Shown here: piece after piece, positions 52,152 through 61,122 of the stretch
Layout: each line of letters starts with the position of its first letter
Numbering within the stretch: the first letter of the stretch is position 1
Origin: Lentisphaera profundi
GTDB taxonomy: Bacteria; Verrucomicrobiota; Lentisphaeria; Lentisphaerales; Lentisphaeraceae
Reading direction: 5' to 3'
NCBI RefSeq assembly: GCF_028728065.1
Contig: NZ_CP117812.1
Span: 372,001-436,000 of the forward strand
DNA length: 64,000 nucleotides
Position numbers and translations under genes: made by a program
The notes under the pieces: generated by a model
Databases searched by the model: none
What the model saw: only the letters and a program-made list of their open reading frames with translations
What the model was told of the DNA's origin: nothing

Positions 52152-52730
52152 TTATTTTTTAGATATGGCAATACTTCCGTGAGCGGGGAGAGCCGACTCT
52201 GACTTATCTTTTGCCTCAGTTACGGAAACTTCACTAATACTAAGTTTACCTTGATATAAACCCATCATGAAAACGAGTGATTTCATATAATTTTTTTCAG
52301 GATTGTTGTTAGATTTGAGATAACATGTTGCCGTTTGCCATTCAGCCTTTGGCTCAAACCTTTGATGAAGTCCCATATTGCTTAATGGACTTCCTTGAAC
52401 ATAAGGCTTACCTTTATAGAAATTGGGGTAGGATATGTGATTAATGATGACTTCACCTTGCCCATCACCTTTGAATTTGAATTGAACTTTATAGATTTTG
52501 TCATCTTTTGTATCAGCTTCAGTGATAAAGGAAATATAGGCGAATTCGGAAGTATGTGTGATATCAAATTCAACAGTTTTTCTTTTGTATTTAGGTTCAA
52601 CATTTTCGTATTCTTCTAAAGCAGTGAATTTCCAATATTTATTTTTCTTTTTAAAAGTAGGGTCTTTAATAAGTTCTGCGGCACTTAGGGTAATACAAAA
52701 GAAAGTCAGGATAAGTAATAATTTTTTCAT
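52152..52730 (-). CDS. Exported carbohydrate-binding-like protein, paralogue B
   Basis: 192 residues with signal peptide (MKKLLLILTFFCITLSAAE). Beta-sandwich pattern as in paralogue A: LIKDPTFKKKNKYWKFTALEEY, VEFDITHTSEFAYISFITEADTKDDKIYKVQFKFKGDGQGEV, EWQTATCYLKS. It lies at the 3' end of the PSCyt/DUF1501/propeller run on the same strand, 60 nt after the propeller gene, so it may belong to that surface system. Confidence 0.65.
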   Translation of the reverse strand: MKKLLLILTFFCITLSAAELIKDPTFKKKNKYWKFTALEEYENVEPKYKRKTVEFDITHTSEFAYISFITEADTKDDKIYKVQFKFKGDGQGEVIINHISYPNFYKGKPYVQGSPLSNMGLHQRFEPKAEWQTATCYLKSNNNPEKNYMKSLVFMMGLYQGKLSISEVSVTEAKDKSESALPAHGSIAISKK

Positions 52731-52791
52731 AAAGTCTCCATGGTTGATTTCTTATATAAAACCCCATTGATCTGGCCGCGTTACAAAAAAA

Positions 52792-53901
52792 TCATTTTTT
52801 TATGATTTCCAATTTTATAGGGTAAGCACCTTTTGCCTTCCATTGCACCACAAAAATATTTCCTTGGGTATCGACACAGAGGTCGTGCACATGATAGAAA
52901 GTCTTAGTTGTTTGATACATAGGTTGAATTTCACCATCGACATATTGAGGCTCGCTGCCACCGGGACAAGAAATGACTTTGTTATCTTTATCCAGAATCG
53001 CTACAAAACCTGATTCATTTAGTTTTTTGCCTGTACCATCTTTTTTTGACCAACAAACGCCGACATAGAGATTTTCGCCATGGACAACGGCCTGGCCACC
53101 AAAAGCGCCAGGGAGATCAATATTTTCGATGAATTTACCGTCCATAGTGAAGACTTTGATCTTATTTTCGCCACGAGAACTGACTAAAAGTTTCGGGTTT
53201 TGCGGATCTCGCAAATCAATAGAGATACCGTGGGAGTTACGTAAGATAGCATTTTTATCGGGATCACTAGCGCCACCAAATTTACTGATGAAGCGACCAT
53301 TTTTATCATACTGTAAAACCCACTGTGAGCCGTAGCCGTCAGCAACATAAATATCGCCATTTGGAGCGACTGCCGCATCACAAGGCATGTATTTTTGTCC
53401 GGGTTCATAGGCACCGACTGTTTGCGGATGACCGAGAGCAAAGACTAGCTGTCCTGCTGCGGTAGTAATAGCGACGCGACCCGTTTCTCGGTATTGCTTA
53501 CCATTTCGTACGGCCCAACCACTATCGACCACAACAAAATGGTCCTTTCCATCTTTTTCAAAAACTTCGATGCCGTGAGCACCAGGGTATTCTTTGATCC
53601 ATGCCTTCAATAATTTTCCTTCGGGGCTGTACTTAAGGAAGTTGTGTTTATTATCATCGCAGAGAGCTACAAAATTTCCATCTTTGAGTTGAATCATAGC
53701 ATGGCAATTTTTGATCGGATACTTAGTTTTGTCTAGCTTGCCCCAATCCTTGTGAACTTTGTACTGGTGTGAGCCATGACCGATTATTTCATCTTGCTGT
53801 ACTTGTTGATGGTCGGGCGCGGCTTTGTGTTTATGGTCATCATTCGGGGCATGTGCAAAGATTGAGAGTGAACTAAGTGCGATAAAGGTGAAGGTTTTCA
53901 T
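52792..53901 (-). CDS. Exported NHL/six-bladed beta-propeller protein
   Basis: 369 residues with signal peptide (MKTFTFIALSSLSIFAHA) and a His-rich segment after it (NDDHKHKAAPDHQQ). NHL-type propeller repeats: GNFVALCDDNKHNFLKYSPEGKLLKAW, AVAPNGDIYVADGYGSQWVLQYDKNGRFISKFG, LLVSSRGENKIKVFTMDGKFIENI, VDTQGNIFVVQWKAKG. Similar propellers occur beside PSCyt/DUF1501 genes in related bacteria. It lies 15 nt after the DUF1501 gene. Confidence 0.8.
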   Translation of the reverse strand: MKTFTFIALSSLSIFAHAPNDDHKHKAAPDHQQVQQDEIIGHGSHQYKVHKDWGKLDKTKYPIKNCHAMIQLKDGNFVALCDDNKHNFLKYSPEGKLLKAWIKEYPGAHGIEVFEKDGKDHFVVVDSGWAVRNGKQYRETGRVAITTAAGQLVFALGHPQTVGAYEPGQKYMPCDAAVAPNGDIYVADGYGSQWVLQYDKNGRFISKFGGASDPDKNAILRNSHGISIDLRDPQNPKLLVSSRGENKIKVFTMDGKFIENIDLPGAFGGQAVVHGENLYVGVCWSKKDGTGKKLNESGFVAILDKDNKVISCPGGSEPQYVDGEIQPMYQTTKTFYHVHDLCVDTQGNIFVVQWKAKGAYPIKLEIIKK

Positions 53902-53916
53902 GTTTTGATCCTGATA

Positions 53917-55323
53917 TTAGGCTAATATTTTTTTAATGATGTGGCCGTGAACGTCCGTGAGTCGGAAGTTACGTCCTTGAAAACGATAGGTGAGGCGCGT
54001 GTGATCAATGCCTAGTAAATGCATGATGGTAGCGTGAAAATCATGGACATGCATTTTGTCATTGCCAACGATGTTATAGGAGAACTCATCTGTCTGACCA
54101 AAAGTAGTTCCGCCTTTAATTCCTCCGCCAGCAAACCAAGTCGGGAAGCAAGCAGGGTGATGGTCACGACCATAATTCGTCTCAGTCATCTTGCCTTGTG
54201 AGTAAGCCGTACGACCAAATTCACCGCCAAAAATGACAAGAGTATCATCCAATAAACCACGTTGCTTAAGATCCATTACTAAACCCGCCGCAGCTTGGTC
54301 AGTGTCGCGACATTGACCTTTAACTCCACCAGGACAACCACCATGAGCATCCCAGCCTTGATGGTAGAGCTGAATGAACTTCACATCGCGTTCTGCTAAG
54401 CGACGTGCCATAAGACAGTTGTTTGCAAAGCTTCCGGGTTTCTTGACGTCAGGACCATAGAGTGCCAGCGTTTCTTCGTCTTCATCACTCATGTCTACAG
54501 CATTAGGGACTGACTTTTGCATGCGATAAGCCATTTCATATTGCGCTAAACGCGAATCAATGGCAGGGTCAAAAATCTTATTCTTTTTCAAGGCTTCTAA
54601 TTCTTGAATAGAGTCGAGCACGCTACGTCGAGAATTACGGGCAATTCCGCCGGGGTTATTCAAATATAAGACAGGATCATCTTCTGGTCGAAACATCACA
54701 CCTTGATACTCGGATGGTAAGAAACCATTGCCCCAAAGTCCTGCAAATAGTGGTTGACCACCTTTGCCTTTAGTCCGCATCACAACAAAGGGAGGCATAT
54801 CAGGGTTATCAGTTCCCAAACCATAATTTAACCAAGCACCCATAGATGGTCGGCCCGCAAGTTGTGAACCAGTCTGTAAAAAAGTTTTAGCAGGACCATG
54901 ATTGATGGCCTCGGTATACATGGTTTTTACCAGTGCAATATCATCCACGATTTTAGCTGTATGAGGAAGTAGTTCACTGAGCTCCATTCCACATTCACCA
55001 TGTTGAGAGAACTTGTAGGGGCTAGCTGCTACAGGTAAGGAAGATTGATTGCCCGACATACCCGTAAGTCGTGTTTCACCAATGATTGACTTGGGCAATT
55101 CTTTACCATGCATTTTTTTCATCAGTGGTTTATTATCAAAGGTCTCAAATTGAGAAGGTCCGCCACCCATGAAGAGATAAATAACACGCTTTGCTTTAGC
55201 GGCATGATGAGGGGCACCTAAAATGCCTTTTGAGGGATCAAATGTATTTTCGGCAGCACTTAAATTTAAGCCTGCGGAACTGCCTAGTGCGGCGGCCATT
55301 TTTAAAAAGTTTCTTCTATCCAT
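53917..55323 (-). CDS. DUF1501 family protein, Tat-exported
   Basis: 468 residues. Twin-arginine signal DRRNFLKMAAALGSSAG. The sulfatase-like DUF1501 fold: VIYLFMGGGPSQFETFDNKP, NHGPAKTFLQTGSQLAGRPSMGAWLNYGLG, FIQLYHQGWDAHGG, VIFGGEFGRTAYSQG, HHPACFPTWFAGGGIKGG, MHLLGIDHTRLTYRFQGR. DUF1501 is nearly always paired with DUF1549/DUF1553 proteins, as here (10 nt downstream). It is presumed to act with the PSCyt1 protein on an extracellular substrate; the biochemical role is unknown. Confidence 0.93.
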   Translation of the reverse strand: MDRRNFLKMAAALGSSAGLNLSAAENTFDPSKGILGAPHHAAKAKRVIYLFMGGGPSQFETFDNKPLMKKMHGKELPKSIIGETRLTGMSGNQSSLPVAASPYKFSQHGECGMELSELLPHTAKIVDDIALVKTMYTEAINHGPAKTFLQTGSQLAGRPSMGAWLNYGLGTDNPDMPPFVVMRTKGKGGQPLFAGLWGNGFLPSEYQGVMFRPEDDPVLYLNNPGGIARNSRRSVLDSIQELEALKKNKIFDPAIDSRLAQYEMAYRMQKSVPNAVDMSDEDEETLALYGPDVKKPGSFANNCLMARRLAERDVKFIQLYHQGWDAHGGCPGGVKGQCRDTDQAAAGLVMDLKQRGLLDDTLVIFGGEFGRTAYSQGKMTETNYGRDHHPACFPTWFAGGGIKGGTTFGQTDEFSYNIVGNDKMHVHDFHATIMHLLGIDHTRLTYRFQGRNFRLTDVHGHIIKKILA

Positions 55324-55333
55324 AATAATCTCC

Positions 55334-58300
55334 TTATCTCAACATGTAGTAGGAATCGAGGTTCAAAATAGTATTGGCCATCACGGTCCAAGCGGCGAGT
55401 GTAATATCATCTTTATCTTTCACAGTACTTTTGCCCACTTTGCGTAAGTTCTTGGCAACATCGGGTGAATTCTGAAAATAAGTCTCTTGTTCATTGAGTA
55501 ATTTTTCCAAAATCTGAAGTTGCTCTTTATTCACCTCAGAACCCGTTAAGCGCTTGTACATACTTTTGAGTTTACTTTTTGAATCACCGTCTTCTTTTAA
55601 TACCTGACTAGCGAGTGACCGTGCACTCTCGATCACTTGTGGGCTATTCATGAGTACGAGGGGTTGCAGTGGCGTCGATGTTTTTTCACGCTTCACGGAA
55701 CAGATCTGACGACGCGGAGCACCGAAAATCAACATTTCAGGTGATGGTTCACTACGTCTCCATTGGGTATATAAACTACGACGATATTTATTATTTTGAG
55801 GATTATAAGGTTTTGCACTAGCGCCACCAAGTTTATCGCTTAATAAACCTGCGGTATAGAGTGCATTATCACGCAACATCTCAGCAGTCATATAATAAGA
55901 GGGACCGCGTGCCAAGAGTTTGTTGTCGGGATCTTTTTCGTGAAGTTCCTTAGTCATACTTGAATCCTGACGGAAAGTTGCGGACATCACCATTTTTTTG
56001 AATAAGGCACGAACATCCCATCCTGTATCTATAAAATCACGAGATAGATAGTCGAGTAAGTGTGGATGGCTTGGGAAAGCACCTTGTGAACCAAAATCAT
56101 TTGTCGTTGTTACTAAGCCTTGGCTAAAGACCATTTGCCAATAACGGTTCACAGTCACACGAGCCGTGAGCGGGTGCTCGGGGTGCGTAAGCCATTGAGC
56201 AAAGCCCAAACGATCTCTTGAATACTCTTTACCAAAAGGAAAAATTTTACTCGGTGGACCTGGTTCCACTTCTCTTTCTAAATCCGGTGTACTATAAAGC
56301 CCGCGCTTAAGGACATAAGTTTTACGACGCTCAGGCATCTCTTTCATAACCATCATATGAAAACGCGATCTATAATATTCGTTGTAATCACCACGTTTAG
56401 CCATCAGATCACTGTAAGCTTCTTGATACTTCTGGTTCACTTGACTTAGGTAGTATTCATAGAGCTCGTCATCGTTGATGGCTTTAGTTCCTGCTTGAAA
56501 ATTTTCACGTACTTCAAGACTCGTTAAGCGACGATCAAAAATTTTCAGTTCATCAACTTTTGAGTTTTTGAAACCCATGTCCCGCATACGTGCACCAATA
56601 GCTAATTGCTTGCCATTATTTTTCTTCTTCTTTTTAGCCTTGGGGTCTTTTTTGTCGGCTTCAGCTTTTTTTGCTTGTGCGAGTATTTGCTTTTCAGTAA
56701 GTGGTTTTTTATACCAAATTTCTTTCGTTAAGTTATCTTTAATGACTTCAGTCTCGAGCAAAGTACCATCGATATAGAGTTTCAGTCCTTTAGCCTTAGA
56801 TGAACCATCATAAGTCATGGTCACTTGTTGCCAATCATCGAGTTTTAAATTTTCTTTAGCACGGATACGAATTTCATTGCCTGGGGAATAGTGAACGAGA
56901 GCAAAACTTAATTTTCCTTCGTCGACTAAGAGTTCATAACCACGACTAGCGGCATCTGTCCAAGCTTGTGATCGGTGTAAAATCACTGCGCGTTGGTGTT
57001 CTATGGGGGTGTTTATCCAAAGACTAAAGGAGAAGTCGCGATGGCGTTCGTAGGGGCCAATGGGGCCAAACTTAAGTTCACTATCGCCATCTAATAAAAT
57101 AGCTTTGCCTTTTTTGCCGTCAACAATTTTAGAATAAGAAGCATTAAAGGAACCTGCTTTTGTCTTATCTACTGCGTTAGGAATTTTATTCTTTAAGGCA
57201 TCATCAAAACTAAAATCACCAACAAGGCCCTTGATTCCAACTTTTTGATTCCAGGTTTTTTTCCAAGTCGTGAAATTTTTGGCTTCATCTTTTTTAATTT
57301 GATGAAGTTTCGCTAAGGCATGGGTCCGGGTGTTTTCTTTTGTCTTCAAAAGCTTGCGTTCGTCATCCTTTAATATGGGCATGCTCGGACTGGGGATTGA
57401 GCTCGTAAAGAATGAATAAAGTCCGGCTTCATCAATGTTATTAAATAAAGCAAAAGTCTTGAAGTAATCTTCTTGTGAAATGGGGTCATATTTATGGTCG
57501 TGACAACGGCAGCACTCCATGGTTAGCCCAAGAAAAACTGTCGCTGCGGTTTGCGAACGGTCAGCTACATATTCAGTACGGAATTCTTCGGGTACTGAAC
57601 CTCCTTCTTTCTTCTGCATGTGCAGGCGGTTGAAAGCAGTTGCCAATTTCATCTGATCATCGCTATTGGGCAATAAATCACCTGCGAGTTGCTGCTTAAT
57701 GAATTCGTCATAGGGCATGTTTTTTTGAAAGGCATTCAAAACCCAGTCACGCCAAGGCCAGACATGGCGATTGCCATCAGTCTGGTATCCGTAGGAATCC
57801 GCATAGCGTGCGGCATCCATCCAGTCAACAGCTAAATGTTCGGAAAATTGCTGTGAGCTAAGAAGCTTATCGACTAAGTTCTCATAAGCTTTGCCACTCT
57901 GGTCATTTTTGAATTCCGAAATCTGTTCTGGACTAGGGACCAATCCTGTTAGAGTTAAATAAACACGACGGAGCAATAATTCGGGGTCGGCTTCTTTTGC
58001 TGGGTGAAGGCCTTCTTTTTTTAGAGCAGCACCAACAAAATGATCGATTGCATTTTTTGCGGAGGGCGCAGACTGTGCGGGGATCGCAACTTCTTTAGGT
58101 AGCGGTTTGAGGGACCAGAGTTCTTCGTATTCCGCTCCTTGCTCAATCCATTTCTTGATGCTCGCGAGTTCTTTCTCAGTGACTTTGCTGTGACGCTTGG
58201 GCGGTGGCATGATTTCGTCGGGGTCGTCAGTGGTGAGACGTTCCCAGAGTAAGCTATCTTCTGCATTGCCTGGAATGATCGCAGGATCGAGCTTCTTGAT

Positions 58301-58510
58301 TTTGCCACTACGACTCTTATGAAGGCGTTCTTGTGTTGCAAGATCAAAAGTGTGTAGCTGAAGTTTGCCCTTGATGTCTTCGGCGTCAGGGCCGTGACAA
58401 AAATAGCATTTCTCGGAGAGTATGGGACGAATCTCTTGGTTGAAGGATACTTTTTCTTCTGCCGCTAAGAAAGTGGCGCTGAACAGAAGGAGTGATGGAA
58501 ATAACTTCAT
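55334..58510 (-). CDS. PSCyt1-DUF1549-LamG-DUF1553 surface cytochrome protein
   Basis: About 1058 residues from ATG 58510 (a TTG two codons upstream is less likely). Signal peptide, then a planctomycete-type cytochrome domain with CYFCHG haem site (about Cys35-Cys38-His39) and IMPPPKRHSKVT; DUF1549 (LLRRVYLTLTGLVPSPEQISEF, WMDAARYADSYGYQTDGNRHVWPWRDWV, CCRCHDHKYDPISQEDYF with a second CxxCH); a LamG/concanavalin-like domain (about 445-670); DUF1553 (RLGFAQWLTHPEHPLTARVTVNRYW, GSQGAFPSHPHLLDYLSRDF, LMNSPQVIESARSLA). A shared promoter-like motif lies upstream at 58558-58586. Confidence 0.95.
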   Translation of the reverse strand: MKLFPSLLLFSATFLAAEEKVSFNQEIRPILSEKCYFCHGPDAEDIKGKLQLHTFDLATQERLHKSRSGKIKKLDPAIIPGNAEDSLLWERLTTDDPDEIMPPPKRHSKVTEKELASIKKWIEQGAEYEELWSLKPLPKEVAIPAQSAPSAKNAIDHFVGAALKKEGLHPAKEADPELLLRRVYLTLTGLVPSPEQISEFKNDQSGKAYENLVDKLLSSQQFSEHLAVDWMDAARYADSYGYQTDGNRHVWPWRDWVLNAFQKNMPYDEFIKQQLAGDLLPNSDDQMKLATAFNRLHMQKKEGGSVPEEFRTEYVADRSQTAATVFLGLTMECCRCHDHKYDPISQEDYFKTFALFNNIDEAGLYSFFTSSIPSPSMPILKDDERKLLKTKENTRTHALAKLHQIKKDEAKNFTTWKKTWNQKVGIKGLVGDFSFDDALKNKIPNAVDKTKAGSFNASYSKIVDGKKGKAILLDGDSELKFGPIGPYERHRDFSFSLWINTPIEHQRAVILHRSQAWTDAASRGYELLVDEGKLSFALVHYSPGNEIRIRAKENLKLDDWQQVTMTYDGSSKAKGLKLYIDGTLLETEVIKDNLTKEIWYKKPLTEKQILAQAKKAEADKKDPKAKKKKKNNGKQLAIGARMRDMGFKNSKVDELKIFDRRLTSLEVRENFQAGTKAINDDELYEYYLSQVNQKYQEAYSDLMAKRGDYNEYYRSRFHMMVMKEMPERRKTYVLKRGLYSTPDLEREVEPGPPSKIFPFGKEYSRDRLGFAQWLTHPEHPLTARVTVNRYWQMVFSQGLVTTTNDFGSQGAFPSHPHLLDYLSRDFIDTGWDVRALFKKMVMSATFRQDSSMTKELHEKDPDNKLLARGPSYYMTAEMLRDNALYTAGLLSDKLGGASAKPYNPQNNKYRRSLYTQWRRSEPSPEMLIFGAPRRQICSVKREKTSTPLQPLVLMNSPQVIESARSLASQVLKEDGDSKSKLKSMYKRLTGSEVNKEQLQILEKLLNEQETYFQNSPDVAKNLRKVGKSTVKDKDDITLAAWTVMANTILNLDSYYMLR

Positions 58511-58557
58511 AGGCAAAATCTCTTGTTTTTAAAAGTTTATTATATGTATTACCAGTA

Positions 58558-58586
58558 ATACTCCCGCTCGCTTACAGATTGCCCGC
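58558..58586 (-). promoter_or_regulatory. Putative ECF-sigma promoter before the PSCyt1 gene
   Basis: On the minus strand: GCGGGCAAT, 11 bases, CGGGAGTAT, 47 nt upstream of the ATG. The same two blocks with identical spacing occur before the ECF sigma gene at 63257-63285. The intervening 11 bases differ, as expected of a promoter spacer. Confidence 0.65.
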
Positions 58587-58594
58587 ACTTTTTT

Positions 58595-58608
58595 GAAAAA
58601 ACTTTAAG
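58595..58608. repeat. 14-nt direct repeat, left copy
   Basis: GAAAAAACTTTAAG, identical to 61123-61136. The two copies bracket the 2.5-kb block that holds the IS110 transposase and palindromic repeats. Confidence 0.55.
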
Positions 58609-59080
58609 TTTAAGCAGCTGACGCCGTAAGATGAATGCGAGCACTCAAATCGCCGAGTTAAGGGCCGGCAGGTCCTTACGGGGAGCTCTACTGAGTGGGA
58701 ACTTAAGAGCTTCCCTGAGTTTCAAGCTCTTTTTGGAAAAATATGAATTCGACAATAGACTAGCCTCCCAAAATCTAAATTTTTTGAAATTTCAGGATGG
58801 TGATTCGTTTTTTATCATAATCGTTTTAGAAATGAGTGAAGATCGAAAACCTGTGACTTCACTATTGTTTTAACTGCGACCTTGTTGGTTTATGACGAAT
58901 TCTCGGCTATTAAAAGTAACTTATCTTCTGAGCCGGAATGAAGCTTCCAGAGCATTTTAGTCAAAACTCGAAATCCGTATTCTTAAGTGATCAGTATTCG
59001 TATTTTCAGTACGAAGCCGAGGGGTACAAATAGACGTTTTCCTTTAGTTCAACTCACGTCTAAAACGCGCAGAAGATAAA

Positions 59081-60550
59081 TTACAAATTGATGTCTGAGT
59101 CTTTTTGTTCTAATGACTCAATTAGGTGTTTCCATTCCACTTCCATTTGTGTGAGGCAGTTGTTTTCGGGTTTTATGGAATCAAGATCAATCCCTTTAAG
59201 GTTATTATGCATTTTCTCAAAAGTACTCATTACGTAAATTTTAAGTTCATAGACACTTAATTCCTTGGCGGGTAAATAGATTGTTTCTCCTCGGACCATG
59301 CCTCTCATTTTACGAATAATCATTCGTGCAGTACTTAAACCACTCTTTCCATTGCGAGCGCTGACTGTTTTATAATGCCTCATAAGCTTATGCTCTTTAA
59401 GTTGAGGCAATAGCGATCCCGCAGTATGAGGGGTAAGTGCGGTTTGATGTGCGGCTTGGAGTAATGCATCTTTGAGACGACGGTTACATTTCTTTGACAA
59501 GCCTAGTACAATCGCTGGTTTATCTGGTCCGCCACTTTGCATAGTGCGAGGTGCAATTCCAGCATAAGAACACATTTGGTTCAAACTACTCCAAGTATCT
59601 GGATGACCAAATTCAGCGGCGCATGTTGTGGCTCGCACAACCCCGACACCTGGGAGGGAATGCATACTGCTGTAGGGTGTCTGAACTAAGCTAATAGCCA
59701 GTTGCTCCCATTCAGAATCACAGACAGCCTCCAAGGCTTTATAGAGTTGGATAGCATGTTCTAGTGACCGACTTAATGAATCAACAATTAGTTTTGACGG
59801 TGCGATACTAGCCGCCGCGTGCGCTTGTAGTTTGATAGCTTTTTGAACAGGGTGATATTTCCTCATTTTCACAACTAAGGTAGCTTGCTTCATATTGCGA
59901 ATTTTATAGATTGAACAACCTTTGCTCATCAACTCGATACTAAACCTGCTATACGGTTTTATACCACTTTTTCGAATATTCAAAAACCCAGGAAATACCT
60001 CGTCAATCAGTTTTCCTATACGGTTCTTCTGACGTGAAAAATCTTTTTTATAACGTTTATAATAACGTGAACTACGCTTAAGGTTGGAGTAGATCTGTTG
60101 CTCTTCACCTAAAGGTCTTGCACGACGATTGAGCACGGCATTTGCGATGCCATCCAAGTCAATGGTGTCACTGGATGCAATTGAATTCTTACGAAATTTC
60201 TTGGCTTCTGCTGCATTGACTCGTAAGACAATATATCCTTTATGTTGTAACTCATGCATAAAATGGAGGCAATAACTATGGGGGCTCTCAGTTGCTATTA
60301 ATACATGTTTTTTCTGAATACCTTTACGCCCGCAAGCAGAATCAATACGCTGGCATAAATAGTCTAAGCCAGCCTGGTTATTAGTCACATCGAAGGATTT
60401 CTTATGTAAGTAATCTCCTGTCGCATCACAGATACGTACGACATGCTTTTCCTTTGCAAAATCGAGTGGAACCAATAAGATTTTCACCGCATCTACTTCT
60501 TTAAGAATTTGCGTTACAACTTGACTTCGGTTAGTGTAAATAGAGTTCAT
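59081..60550 (-). CDS. IS110-family transposase (RNA-guided recombinase type)
   Basis: 489 residues. N-terminal RuvC-like DEDD domain: Asp30 in VPLDFAKEKH, Glu88 in IATESPHSY, Asp128 and Asp131 in ASSDTIDLDGIAN. C-terminal Transposase_20 domain: LPGVGVVRATTCAAEFGHPDTW, MCSYAGIAPRTMQSGGPDKPAI, KKCNRRLKDALLQAAHQ, with the serine expected of this family in the SGG region. It is longer than typical IS110 transposases (about 340-430). It is intact, so possibly active. The enzymes of this family are guided by a bridge RNA encoded in the element's non-coding end. Confidence 0.93.
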   Translation of the reverse strand: MNSIYTNRSQVVTQILKEVDAVKILLVPLDFAKEKHVVRICDATGDYLHKKSFDVTNNQAGLDYLCQRIDSACGRKGIQKKHVLIATESPHSYCLHFMHELQHKGYIVLRVNAAEAKKFRKNSIASSDTIDLDGIANAVLNRRARPLGEEQQIYSNLKRSSRYYKRYKKDFSRQKNRIGKLIDEVFPGFLNIRKSGIKPYSRFSIELMSKGCSIYKIRNMKQATLVVKMRKYHPVQKAIKLQAHAAASIAPSKLIVDSLSRSLEHAIQLYKALEAVCDSEWEQLAISLVQTPYSSMHSLPGVGVVRATTCAAEFGHPDTWSSLNQMCSYAGIAPRTMQSGGPDKPAIVLGLSKKCNRRLKDALLQAAHQTALTPHTAGSLLPQLKEHKLMRHYKTVSARNGKSGLSTARMIIRKMRGMVRGETIYLPAKELSVYELKIYVMSTFEKMHNNLKGIDLDSIKPENNCLTQMEVEWKHLIESLEQKDSDINL

Positions 60551-60658
60551 TGGACTCTCCCTGTTTGATGTTTATTAACTCTCAGGCTCAACGGCTCATG
60601 CTGTTGATCGCACTGATCATTACCTTAAACAGGGATTTTTATTTTATCTTCTTCGTTC
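60551..60658 (-). ncRNA. Candidate bridge-RNA region of the IS110 element
   Basis: Non-coding sequence directly 5' of the transposase, the place where IS110-group elements encode their bridge RNA. CCCTGTTT and AAACAGGG at about 60560 and 60637 could close a stem-loop structure of about 85 nt. Only position and one long-range pairing support this. Confidence 0.35.
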
Positions 60659-60709
60659 TTTAAAAGCATGGATTAGATTTATCGCTGCGCTCTAATCCAT
60701 CCTTTTAAA
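60659..60709. repeat. Long hairpin upstream of the IS110 transposase
   Basis: TTTAAAAG-C-ATGGATTAGA (60659-60677) pairs with TCTAATCCAT-C-CTTTTAAA (60691-60709): 18 base pairs, one internal mismatch, 13-base loop. It may be part of the IS end or a separate REP-like palindrome. Confidence 0.6.
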
Positions 60710-60790
60710 ATCCCTTGAAGTACAGTACAAGGGTATTTATAGCTGCGGTTAACTTTTTTAGTAGGGCCCCGAGGGCTCCTCGGCCACCGG

Positions 60791-60900
60791 AGGGTGCTGC
60801 CACACAGGCGATAAAAATATCTGGGGCTCCGCCCCAAACTTCACTTAAGGTTCTGCCGTACGGGCCAATAATTTTTATCCGCCTGTGTGGCAACACCCCT
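60791..60900. repeat. REP/MITE-like large inverted repeat
   Basis: Left arm 60791-60820 (GGGTGCTGCCACACAGGCG then ATAAAAATAT) is the near-perfect reverse complement of 60868-60900; the centre holds a second hairpin GGGGC-TCC-GCCCC and a unique part. The right half is also found at 41695-41742. It is probably a non-autonomous element, possibly mobilised by the Y1 transposase type found at 35631. Confidence 0.7.
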
Positions 60901-60976
60901 TAAGAATCCCTACACTCGGAGCTTCGCTCCAAGGCTTTACCGTCATACCTTCGGCATGAATATCATTTTTTAACAA

Positions 60977-61002
60977 TAGCCACCGGATAAATCCGGTGGC
61001 TA
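60977..61002. repeat. Perfect 12-bp palindrome
   Basis: TAGCCACCGGAT, AA, ATCCGGTGGCTA. No T tract follows, so it resembles a REP hairpin, not a terminator. Confidence 0.6.
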
Positions 61003-61122
61003 CCCTACTACATACCTTCGGCATGTGCTTAAGTTCCCACCCAATACGGGGAGCTCGAAGGGCAGCGCTGCCTCGTGTGCGAAGCAACAATAAAACAGTT
61101 AACGACGGAATCGAGAGCCGAG

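Larger units (their letters stand above)
58511..59080. other. Intergenic region with promoter motif, repeat fragments and the 3' flank of the IS element
   Basis: Contains the conserved promoter-like motif (58558-58586), one copy of a 14-nt direct repeat (58595-58608), and short sequences shared with 61028-61056 (TACGGGGAGCTC at 58677-58688 and GTGGGAACTTAAG at 58694-58706, the latter inverted at 61028-61040). A plus-strand open frame at 58631-58873 shows no coding character. The 3' end of the IS110 element must lie somewhere between 58610 and 59080 but cannot be fixed. Confidence 0.45.
59081..60730 (-). mobile_element. IS110-family insertion element (ends not resolved)
   Basis: The transposase plus its upstream non-coding DNA. 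IS110 elements lack terminal inverted repeats, so boundaries cannot be read from one copy; the limits given are nominal. The upstream flank has the inverted repeat CCCTGTTT (60560-60567)/AAACAGGG (60637-60644) and a long hairpin at 60659-60709. The element lies between the FecR-LamG gene and the PSCyt1 gene. Confidence 0.6.

Noticed and set aside
58631-58873. Plus-strand 80-codon open frame beside the IS element
   Set aside because: It spans repeat fragments, has no ribosome-binding site and no protein-like pattern.
60705-60903. Overlapping open frames on both strands in the GC-rich palindromic region
   Set aside because: They arise from the large inverted repeat; the amino-acid similarity to a frame at 41569-41775 simply reflects the shared DNA repeat.
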